A stretch of 64,000 nucleotides of DNA from assembly GCA_000727475.1 (NCBI GenBank), contig KL647298.1, positions 2,317,863 through 2,381,862 of the forward strand, written 5' to 3'. Numbering within the stretch: position 1 is the first letter of the stretch; each line of letters starts with the position of its first letter. Both the position numbers and the translations under genes were made by a program. The notes under the pieces are model-generated. The model was given only the letters and a program-made list of their open reading frames with translations. It was not told where the DNA came from and did not search any database. The stretch is from Sarcocystis neurona. Its lineage: Eukaryota > Apicomplexa > Conoidasida > Eucoccidiorida > Sarcocystidae. This document shows, one piece after another, positions 23,446-32,889 of the stretch.

Positions 23446-24297
23446 TTAAAGGGCTGCTTTGCTCCGCACATGGTAGTGGCTCTCCTTTCCTCGATGTGCG
23501 ATGCACCGGGTTAGTTCGGCGCAAGCGGCCCGCCCCTCCCCTCTCTTAGACAACAAGGCGAGGGGGGAGCACCATTTGGGGGATGCGCCGCGACCGAGCC
23601 CGGAGGGGCGTTTCAGTATCACTGTCAATGTTTCGGCGGAGGGGACAGCCCACAGGACGCGCCCTCGCGAATATGTGAACGTGCACGTACACAGTGACGG
23701 CTGTGAGCTGCACCGGAACCCCGACGGACGCACATAGTTCACATTAACGGGCCGCCTCATTAGGTCGTTAGGGCCAGTGCACCGCAGAGACCATTCTGAG
23801 CCTATAAAAATGTTATAAAGTGTTGTTGTGTCAATCGAAAGAGGTCGGCACTCTGCGCAGCCGAAATGGGGTGCCCTCTTCCGTTCCCTGCAGGGCAGAT
23901 GCATAAAACTGTGGGACGCCCCCCCCCGCCTGAACTGTGCAACTTTGTCTAGCTGCGTTGGTGCAGGCGCCCGACATCCATCGAAAAAAACTCCAGCAAT
24001 GCGCTGCGCACTTCGTTCAAAGGTGAATAAGCACATCGCAGTATCATGTTCGCATCCTGGAGGTAGAGAGGTGAAAAAAATTATGTGGCAGTAGACGTAC
24101 TCTGCAAAAGATTCCCCGCCCGCGGGTATCCAGGTGCGTACGCTGCCCGCACAGGCGTTCGTCCCGTTGTCTTCACGCAGCAGAGCGCTGATTAAATTGC
24201 GACGATGTATCCGACAACTGATGCAGTCGTGCTCGACTGCACCACCCTTGACGAAGTACACTCGTTGCGTGCGTATGCAGCTTACAATACGAAACAT
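23446..24297 (-). other. 283-codon open frame, probably not a gene
   Basis: This is the longest frame in the 21-26 kb stretch (283 codons, Cys- and Arg-rich), with no recognisable domain and no coding-like composition. It overlaps a plus-strand exon candidate with good splice signals at 23894-24022. It is recorded because the length is unusual for non-repetitive DNA. Confidence 0.2.
23894..24022 (+). CDS. candidate internal exon, plus strand
   Basis: A 129-nt exon candidate of exactly 43 codons, entering and leaving in phase 0. The acceptor is strong (TTCCGTTCCCTGCAG) and so is the donor (AAAG then GTGAAT). The peptide runs through IKLWDAPPRLNCATLSS and ends in MRCALRSK. It has four cysteines and a basic end. 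No neighbouring exon could be phased to it, so the gene is undefined. It lies antisense to the 283-codon minus frame. Confidence 0.28.
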
Positions 24298-26860
24298 CTA
24301 CCGCAATACTTTCAAGCCTGTAGGCTCCAACGCACCTGAAACGGACGCGTGGCAGGGTGCGCGTGCACAACGGCGTAATTGCGACGCCAGGACGTACGAG
24401 TAAACAAAATTCGTCGTCCCGAATGGCTAGGGTTCATCTACACAAATGAGGACGTTACGTTCACTGTATCGGGTGTCAAGCTAGCAAAGAACGAACAACA
24501 GACGCTGCATCCTCATGCCTACATATCTGCCATCGCAGAAACCCTCAAACAAGTGGCGCACTTGACAACAGTACGCTTCGCAACCCACTCCGAGCTTTCA
24601 CACACTAAAAAAAGTTAGAATTTCACTTGCGCGTGAACTCTGCTTCAGGTGACTCTTATTTCACTTGGAAAGGGGTTCGCGCCGTGTGACACTACGTAAA
24701 TCTACCCAAGCAGCGACATCGTGTATGTGCCGTGTGTACGCGTCCAAAGTTGCACTACTTTACACGTTTATGTGTATATCTGTACATAGGTGCGCTGCCC
24801 CTTATCAGACTCATCCGCAGTCACCTTGTAGGCTTTTTCAGTACACTTTACAGCGGGGAGCTCGTCGGCCCCTGCCGATTAATCACTATTACATAAAATA
24901 GATGCTCCACATAAAGAAAACGGAGCGGAACAATCACTATATAAAGAGAGAGTGCTCGCCATTAAGAAAGAAGAGCGGAACAATCGTATTTCTGCCACGT
25001 AAAGACCGGGGGTGCCTCCCCGCCCGCATTGGTTCATGCATGTCTGTATAAAGAAAAGCGTCGTAATATCGCACTCACTTCATCACGGTCATACTTGCAT
25101 GTACACGATGTATTTCACTATTTGGCCTGGGAAGCAAAAGGATAAGTTAAAAAGCAAAGCACGTGGACCTGTGTGGGTGCTACAAGAGACCAGCACAGCA
25201 GGTGCTACACGGAGGGCACAAAATGGGGACCCCTATATTTGAGTGCACGAACAATTTGACAGACAGCTCCAGGAAGCGAGACGACCGGAGCGACGGCTCT
25301 TATTTGACGGATAGCGAGATAGCTACATAGCGCGGTATAAGCTGATAAATATGTGGTGCGTCGTTAAGAAGCATAACCACAGATATCTAAATCAAAACAC
25401 CAACATACTGGTATACTAGGTATCTGGTGGACTGAAGCTGACCTGGACACAGAAGCAAAGCACATGTTTTCGAACGGTAAAAGTGCCTATCAGTCAACCT
25501 TCCCAGCAATCTCTTCTATCATTTCGAACTTGGCCAACAAATCCGTAACCTGTGCATATGTGGTGGAGAACCCCTTCGCTCTCCCCGTCACATAGTGGTA
25601 CACACAGTGAAGAGATTCGAACACACGGAGAGTATATAAGTATTTGTCCATTCATGCATATTTACCCACCTAGTTCTTGTATGTTGAAGTAACAAAGGTT
25701 TCGCCTGTGAGGTGGATATTGTTCTTCTTCACTGGCGTCTTGCCTGGCGCACACATACCACCGCGTATACTTACATATGAATACACACGGATATGTATAT
25801 ATACATATACTCTGTCGTGCGTCTGCATCTCTATATACGTACATCCGTACGCTTGGAGTTAGAGGGCTAACACCGATGCGAGTCCCGTCAAAGTGGGTAG
25901 TAGGTTAAGGCGAAGAGCACGTGACACTCCGAGAGCCGGCACACATTCAGCGTACATCCTCGTTGCACACTACAAACTTCCCGAACCTACACGCCTTGCA
26001 GGGAATGTTTTAGACATTTTTATTTTCTTATCTCGCCCCTGTCTGGCACGCAGCGAGACAAGTAGCTCAACTTCGTTTTTGTGCCTCGCGCTTTCGTCTG
26101 TGCCCACGAAGATAACCATATGTTCTTAGGTGAACACGAGGAAGCCGGCATTACACCGATGCCTGGAAGCACTCCCGTGGATAGAGGTACACAACCGTGC
26201 ACTACGGAGTCGTATCCATTTTACTCGTGTAAATGTATCTTTTCGTACGCAGAAACGAAGCTGCTTGTGTGCGGTAGAAAATCGTACACGTATGCGTCTG
26301 CTGCCACATGTTTTTTTCTTTGTCCCAGCACACCTGCTTGTGCTCGCTCCTATTGACTGAGTCAGACAATGAAGACGCGTAAGAAGTGTGCTTTCCTGAC
26401 CGTCGGCCGCAGTGGTATCTTCTGCAGGCGGCGCCTCCCCGTGGTAATCAGACACGAAAGCGTTTTCTGCTGCAACTTACAGAAAAAATCAACTTGTTCT
26501 CCTTGATCTCCTGCTGCGACGCAGGCAGCATGCAATCATGTAGCACCGTCGTGAAACAAAGAGCTCTATGCAAATGCCCGTACCTCCAGTGCAGGCCTAA
26601 TTCTTGCCTGTGATGAGCACCTGACCGCAGAACATTTCCCGTACGTGCATATCCACGCGCCGCCCTGGTGATACACTCGTGTCACTCTATTCCCCCATAT
26701 GTGTGTACACACATATTCTCGCACATGCATCTGCCTAGACATTCGCGTGGGACTACACGACAGACACATAAAGACGGAGTGCACACGACGTGCAGCACAG
26801 GTGTGCACGAACAGACACATACGTGGGCATGTACAGGTCAGGTGTATGTATGCCGGAGTC
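24298..26860. other. mostly unassigned; one weak plus-strand exon near 26.1 kb
   Basis: There is little coding signal. A plus-strand segment ending near 26190 reads HEDNHMFLGEHEEAGITP and then meets a GTACAC donor, so it may be an exon. A minus frame over it (26126-26455) is Arg/Thr/Ser-rich and less convincing. Between 24.3 and 25.9 kb I see only short CA/TA-rich islands, for example near 25780-25810. Confidence 0.25.
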
Positions 26861-26899
26861 TCTCAAAAGGCAAAAATGCGCATATATAAAATGCCTCTG

Positions 26900-27540
26900 C
26901 GTACACACGTTCGGTAGTACGCCCAGGACTGCGTTGTGTGATCCGAAAGAAGCGTTGCGTATCTGCTGCAGGAGCAAAATCCGCAGAAGCTGCTGCTGCG
27001 TGTAGCGCAGCAACTGCGTCTGGTGGTTGGTAGATGACATCCGCCGCTGCTGTAGGACAGCTGGGTTGTCACGCTGCTGCCTGTCGGGCTCCCACCGCTG
27101 CATTTGGAGTACGCGCGGCGCCACCACTTGCTCCTGCCGCTTGAACTACATTCATAGCTGCTGCTGTTGCTTGCGTGTTCAACGGCAGCCGTTCCTGCTG
27201 CTGCTGCTGCTGATTCACAGTAACCGTGCCAGCGGCTGCTACATGGACAGCAACAGCTCCACCTGACTGCGCATGAAGAGGCAACGCTGCTGCCGTTTCT
27301 GTCGTAGTCCTTATGGGTGCCTCTTGGTGCTGCTGTCTGCACGGACGGCTCAGCTACCGGTGCCTGCTGCGAAGCAGCACCTGTTGCTCGCAACTTAGGG
27401 TCAGCACCCGCCATCTGTTGAGACACCACTGCTGCTGTCGCTCCCAAGCGGGCACCACCAGCAGCAACTGTCTCCTCTATTGCCTGTCCGCCAGCAACAG
27501 CAACTGTCTCCTCTATTGCCTGTCCGCCTGCAGCCAGACT
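26900..27540 (-). CDS. CAG-rich coding segment with frame changes (partial)
   Basis: Three adjoining minus-strand stretches look coding, each in a different frame. The first, 27540 to about 27315, contains two copies of GGQAIEETVA and then VSQQMAGADPKLRATGA. The second, about 27315-27069, has a Gln run and then ERLPLNTQATAAAMNVVQ. The third, about 27125-26950, reads SSTNHQTQLLRYTQQQLLRI. Moving between them needs single-base shifts near 27315 and 27100, or short introns I cannot see. Possible explanations are assembly errors in repeat DNA, a decaying gene, or unrecognised splicing. Ser/Cys-rich readings of the same DNA are CAG-frame by-products. No domain was recognised. Confidence 0.35.
27460..27528 (-). 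repeat. two tandem copies of a 33/36-bp coding repeat
   Basis: Copy one is 27460-27492 and copy two is 27493-27528, the latter with a 3-base insertion. On the minus strand both read GGQAIEETVA in one frame. The three-base difference keeps the frame, which supports the minus strand being coding here. Confidence 0.6.
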
Positions 27541-27926
27541 CTCTTCACTTCACTTATTGGAATCTGCACCAAGCGAACGCATGCAGGGCACGACAGCAGC
27601 CACACAGCATGCAGCACACATGGTTCTGTGGAGAAACACATGCAAGAGAGCACGCACGCCAAGAATCAGCCGAAGCGAAAGCGGCAGCATGTGTCACAGT
27701 CCCGTACTGCCAGGTCTCGCCCTGCCTCCACAGGCACTGGAGTACACCCTAGACAAGCAGGCAAGAAGGCACGCCTCCCCCTGCGTCTCCTCTTCTCCTT
27801 TGCCTCTTCTGCAGTGTGCCCACATCCCACTGCTGCGGTGTAGATACACCCCACTGGTACAATGTACATACTTCGTACTCCTGCACCGTTCGTACCCCCA
27901 AAATCTGCAGTGCGGATTCCCCCCAG

Positions 27927-28250
27927 TTCTGCAGTGTACATACACCCCAGCTGTGCAGTGTTCATGCACCCTAGCTCTGCAGTGTACATCCCAGCTCTGC
28001 AGTGTGCATACACCCCAGCTGTGCAGTGTTCATGCACCCTAGCTCTGCAGTGTACATCCCAGCTCTGCAGTGTACATACACCCCAGCCCTGCAGTGTACA
28101 TACACCCTAGCCCTGCAGTGTACACACACCCCAGCTCTGCAGTGTGCATACACCCCAGCTCTGCAGTGTACATACACCCCAGCTGTGCAGTGTACATACA
28201 CCCCAGCTATGCAGTGTACATTCACCCCAACTCTGGAGTGTACCTACGCC
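27927..28250 (+). repeat. 24-bp minisatellite with 20-bp variant units
   Basis: About 13.5 head-to-tail units of a 24-bp sequence built on CTCTGCAGTGTACATACACC plus CCAG. Two units lack four bases (ATACAC becomes AT) and are 20 bp long. Each sits within an identical 24+20+24 block, so a 68-bp segment was duplicated. Units are open in several frames on both strands, giving 8-aa repeats such as TPALQCTY or HPSSAVYI, and the 20-bp units shift the frame. No start or domain supports a protein, so it is best called a minisatellite. Confidence 0.85.
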
Positions 28251-29400
28251 GCAACGCTGCGGGCTGTCTATTCAGACACGTCAAAACCTTGTCAATCCGA
28301 TCCACTTGGAATCCTACACTCTCAATTCTACACTGTTCTCCCCGTGGTAGCTGTAGGCACGCAGCGTTCGAAACTGCGTGACTGTCGGCGATACATGAGA
28401 CTTGCTGTTCTGCTTCAGACACACGAGAGATCTAGCGAAAGACTTATTCTCCAGAAGAGAATCGCGGGGAGCAGCCGGCGCGCTTTATCCTCTCCTTAGC
28501 AAGTATATGTACAGCATGTAACTGCTGTACACGCATCTACGCGATGCTGCAGTGGACCCTATACATCTCAACGTTCTGATGGGCACGAAGGTAGTGTAGA
28601 CGCCTCTTCAGCAACGCGTTTCTCTAAAGGAGAAAGAATCTGCGCCACTTCCCCACCACCTGCTGAGCTGTAGTTATTTACAGGACGCGCGTCAGATGAA
28701 CGGCTGCTGCAGCCACTGCTTCACCAACAACTCCTGCGCCTTGTTCTGACTTCCCCGGACACCTGTCTCCTGCGTTCTCCCAGCAATTTTTGTCTCCCCC
28801 CATATCCGCGCGTGTCTGTGCGCCAGCCGGCGTCGCTGCCGCGGCCTGCCGCATCGGCGCCGTTGCACGCGCGTGCAGCTGTTCCAGTCGGCGCAGCAGA
28901 CCGCCACGTTGCAGCGCGCGTGCAACTGGTCCGTCCCGCTGCTGCTGCTGAAGAGGAGCTGTCTAGTCCACTGCCTGCTATTGCAGCTTGCATGTACCAG
29001 GAAACGCATGCCGTTCTGCGGCCGCACGCACATTTATGGATCCGTCTCGCTGCACGCGCGCGCGGCCGCAAGGTATAGCATCCTGCCCCTGCCGGCCTGT
29101 GCAGATGAGTAAAAGGAGGCAGGCTTGTACACGCCTGCGTCTCACCGAACAGGAGAGGACTCACCAGAAATCGCCGGGAGGGCGCGGTGTCGCTTTTGTT
29201 TGCGCCGCAGCAGCGCAGGCAGCCGCAGGAGCACGTCGAAGAAGAAGAAGAAGGCGGGGGGACCGCTGCTTTCCGGCGAACAACTGCTACCAACATGATA
29301 TCCACTGCGATTCCGGCCACAGAGAGAGAAAACAAAAGCAGCGTTGCAGACGCGTGTACACAAGGCGCGCAACAACCACGAACCCAGCCGTAGACGACGC
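28251..29400. other. spacer with GC-rich low-complexity block, coding status unclear
   Basis: From about 28690 to 29270 the DNA is GC-rich with CTG/CAG clusters and is open on both strands. The minus reading includes NKAQELLVKQWLQQPFI before a stop at 28692. A plus reading starts at 28812 (VRQPASLPRPAASAPLHA). Either could be an exon; I cannot choose. 28251-28690 shows no gene. Confidence 0.3.
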
Positions 29401-29454
29401 TCACAGTGAAACACGAGGATACACACATGTGCACACACGCAGATGCGGGTACAT

Positions 29455-30120
29455 ATCTACACACACATACACATATACCCTTTGACTCTATCTATCCATA
29501 TTTATCTACCTATATCCATCTATATCTATCTATCTACATATACTTGCTACTACACCACATCTGCACCAACATACCTCTGCAGGTGAAAGAAGAAGAAGAA
29601 AAGAGGCCAAGACATCCTCGAGAAAAAGAAGTTGCAGAGGAAAGGGCGGGGATCAGGAATCGAAGCGTATACAGAGAAGACAACAAGTGGCAGAGGGACG
29701 CTCAAAAACGCGCGAAGGTGGTGCGTGTCGAATAGACAAAAGACGCTGCTTCGGCAAAAGCGGGGATGCTGCTCGAAGAACAAAACAGGAACACAAGAAG
29801 AAAAGCCAATCCTACGTCCACATAAGAAAGCCCTAAAAAAAATGTCAGCCCGCACACAGAAATGTCAGTCGTCCCCTTACGTGTCACCTACGTATGGACG
29901 CATGCATACGTGCGCACGAAGATGCAGTATCTAGAAACAGAGGGACGCGTGCTTGACTGCTTTGTAATACACGTATACGGTAATTATCTCTGTATGTATA
30001 CATATATATATATATGTATACAGGTACACTATATCTACAGGTAGATTGTATGTAGAGATACACTTATATGTCAGTACAGGTAGACTCTATTTACAGGTGG
30101 AGAGTACGTACAGATACACG

Positions 30121-30151
<31 letters not shown>

Positions 30152-30780
30152 CTTTATCATCCCAGGTAGACTGCGTCTACAGGTGGGCTGTATGTAGAGA
30201 TACACATGTATATATATAAATATATTTATATGGGCAGACTACCTGGCAACATAACGATAAATGTGCGTTTCCTCTATCATGCCCTTATGTGTACGGTAGT
30301 TATCTCTGTGTATGGAGATACACGTAGATTTATACATATATATATATATATATATAGGCAGACAGAGTCCTTGGCAGTACATGTGTAGACATACGTATAT
30401 TTACGTATATACAGGCAGAGCATTTCAGAACACAACAGTCAATGTCCACCTGTATTACCTTTTTCTATGCAGGCGTACTACTAGGAGGGGAGTATATATT
30501 TAAAGGCATACATATGCACACGCAGATATCCACACATATACGCAGTTGACGCAGTGTCTAGGTACAGTCTTCTACACCCACACACGTAATTATATATAGA
30601 TATATAGACAGAGAGACAGAACGAGGAAAATATACGTATATGTAGAGAGAGAAACACGTAAAAATACATATATAGGGAGAGACAAACGCATATAGAGAGA
30701 AGGATATACACGTATATATATACATATAGAGAGAGCGAGACAGACAACGAGAAGGGGAGAAAGGGAGACATACATATGTA
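29455..30780. repeat. TA/GATA-type microsatellites with a 46-bp diverged repeat
   Basis: Long (TA)n and TATC/GATA-like runs alternate with diverged copies of a roughly 46-bp unit beginning CAGGTAGACT, at about 30021, 30077 and 30165. Each copy ends in AGAGATACAC or a close variant. From 30590 to 30780 GAGA/TATA mixtures dominate. Frames here read as Tyr/Ile/Thr runs and are not genes. Confidence 0.7.
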
Positions 30781-31230
30781 TGAGAGAGAGGTACACCCGA
30801 GGCATGCACAGACTTGCTGTGATGATCGCAGAGAGTCCCCCCCTTGGCTGCTTTAGTACCTCCACAACGTCTGCTGCGTTCGGGTGTACAGACACCGCAG
30901 CCGCTTCGCTGCGTGGCTGAGCGCTACCGTCGCATCTCTCTTCTCTGTCTCCATAGTACGTCCGTGCGAGCCTCTCAGCTGTTATATTTGCAAGTTATCT
31001 GGTAACCTGCCAGTGACCCGCCTGCATGTACCTTTCTCTAGATGGGACTGATCTGCTTGCCTGCGTTTTTTTCTGCTTGCATGCGTTTTTCTGCCTGGGT
31101 GCCTTTTCTCTGCGTGTATGCGTCTTGCTATCTCTAGGAATCTTGTCCGGCTGCCACTGCGTCTCGCGCGTCTCTCTCCCCGCCCGTCTTTTCTTCTCTG
31201 CGTGCATGCGTTTTCCGTCTGAAGCCGCTC
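30781..31230. other. spacer with short degenerate repeat
   Basis: No gene is seen. Around 31060-31220 a degenerate unit of roughly 20-25 bases (TCTGC, a few bases, then GCGTTTTT) recurs several times. The region lies just beyond the 3' end of the minus-strand coding block. Confidence 0.35.
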
Positions 31231-32246
31231 CTATCGGCCTATAAACGCCGTGCCCCTCGACAGCAGCAGAGAGCCTGTCGCCTGCGCGCTCTCCGCGTGA
31301 GCAAGCAGGCGTCTCTCTGCTGCAGGCGTCTCTGCGCAGGTGCTGCGCGACCCCCCCCGCTCCTTACCAGGGAACGGACCAGTAGAAACACCAGGCACTG
31401 CCACAGGAAACGGAAGCCAAGTCGTGAAGCAGCTGCCCCGAGGGACAGACGCTGCCGTGCCTACACTTCTTTCTTTTCCTCCTTTGCTGCTGCTGCTGCA
31501 GTGCCACAGCTGCTGCTGCTCTCCGTTGTTCTCTGAGAAGTCAATGTGGTAGAATTTCACACTGGCCGTCCTCGTCGCTCTCCTGCTGCTGTGCCTGTCT
31601 TTGCTCATCAGCTGCGGCGAAGTGCACCTGCTGTCAAGAAGTGTCCTCGACCCAACGGGCAGCAAGGACGCAGCAGCAGCATCGCGCGGCACCGGCGTCT
31701 GCTTATCTCCACTGCAGAAGAAAGACGTGCTGCTGCGCACCCCAGCAACACGGCTGCTGCTGCTGCTTCCCTTCGCATGCAGCCGGACCCCTAACGGTGA
31801 ACGACCTCGCTGCTGCTGTCGCCACTGCCCCTGCACTTCACCGTCTTCTTCGCATTTTTCCTCCTGCTGCTGTTGCTGACGCAGCACCCTCCGTGCTCGC
31901 GCTGCTGCTGCCTCCTCTTGACGAAGCTGCGCAGAGGCTGCCAACAAACACCGCGCGACGGAACGAAAGCCCAGCGAAGATTCGTCCGACTCGGCGCTCC
32001 GTTCGAACCAGCGGACAGCCACATCTGCCTTCCCTTCATAACCGGAGAAACTGCTGCTGCTGACTGCTCTGCTTGCTGCTGCCAGACCCGCCCCGTGCCC
32101 CCGTCTTGTGCTACTGCTGCTGCTGCTTCGTCTGCCTGCAGCCCTGCCCAACCTAGGTCTCGCATGTGCGCGTACAGGCTTCCCCATTGCGTAGAAGTCT
32201 GCAGCGCCACGAGCAGCAGCGTCGCCTCCAGAGGCAGCGACCTCAC
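31231..32246 (-). CDS. 3' segment of large repeat-rich gene, TPR-like stretch
   Basis: A minus-strand frame open from about 32246 to the stop at 31231, following a plausible acceptor (CTCCTGCTGCAG). After a Ser run it reads YEGKADVAVRWFERSAES and then LGFRSVARCLLAASAQL, a helix-turn-helix pattern like a TPR or SEL1 unit, then a Gln run and a basic Ser-rich region. A second minus frame over 32372-31791 is also open. The likely place is downstream of the HEAT-repeat exon as further exons of the same gene, but a separate gene is possible. The exact 3' end is uncertain because the last 80 codons look less like protein. Confidence 0.4.
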
Positions 32247-32304
32247 CTGCAGCAGGAGCAGACGCGGTACCAGCAGCAGCAGTGGGGTGTGCAGCAGCTG
32301 CGTG

Positions 32305-32777
32305 TCAGGGGGAGGTGAAGGACGCAGAGAGCAGAAGCAACCGGGGCAGCAGCTGCAGCAGCAGACTTGCACTTGCGCCAGCGATGACAGCTACGACAAC
32401 GCGCGCGGCGAAGCGCCACGACCGCAGGTGCTGCACGGGGAGCAGCGCACGACACATAGCAGCGCACGCAGCAGACGCAGACGCAGCAGCAGGAGCAGCA
32501 GACTGAGCAGCAGCAGTAGGGGACTGAGCAGCAGATTGAGCAGCAGACGCAGCAGATGCAGACGCGGGAGCAGGAGTAGGGGACTGAGCAGCAGAAGCAG
32601 CACACGTAGACGCAGCAGCGCGAGCAGGAGACTCAGCAGCAGATGTAGCAGAGGTCGGGTCCCAGCAGCAGCACGAGGTGGACAGCAGCCTCGGCGCGAC
32701 GCGTCGCACACCAGCAGCAGCACGTGGACACGACGCAGCAGCCGTCAGCCTCTGCGGCCCAGCGACGGCAGCAGTCC
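32305..32777 (-). CDS. Ala-rich exon following the giant exon
   Basis: The minus frame from an acceptor at 32777 (TGTGGCAG) enters in phase 1. This matches the GTAAGT donor that ends the upstream exon at 32890, leaving an intron of 112 bp. The peptide is Ala/Ser-rich from CAG repeats and then becomes less repetitive: AAMCRALLPVQHLRSWRF, followed by a hydrophobic stretch. The open frame stops at 32305, so either the protein ends here or another donor leads on to the TPR-like segment. Other frames of this DNA give Leu or Cys runs and are ignored. Confidence 0.4.
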
Positions 32778-32889
32778 CTGCCACACGAGGACTGGTGCAA
32801 CATTTCCTGTTTCAAGCAGTAAGAGATACAGGGCGGCACCTCCTGAGTACTCGGCTTGCTGCATAAAAGACGAGAAGAGGAAGACTTAC

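Noticed and set aside
27927..28250. CRISPR-like array
   Set aside because: The units are contiguous with no unique spacers, and the window is eukaryotic. It is a minisatellite.
32391..32723. Leu-rich and Cys-rich minus frames
   Set aside because: These are alternative frames of the same CAG repeats; the Ala-rich frame with matching splice phase is preferred.
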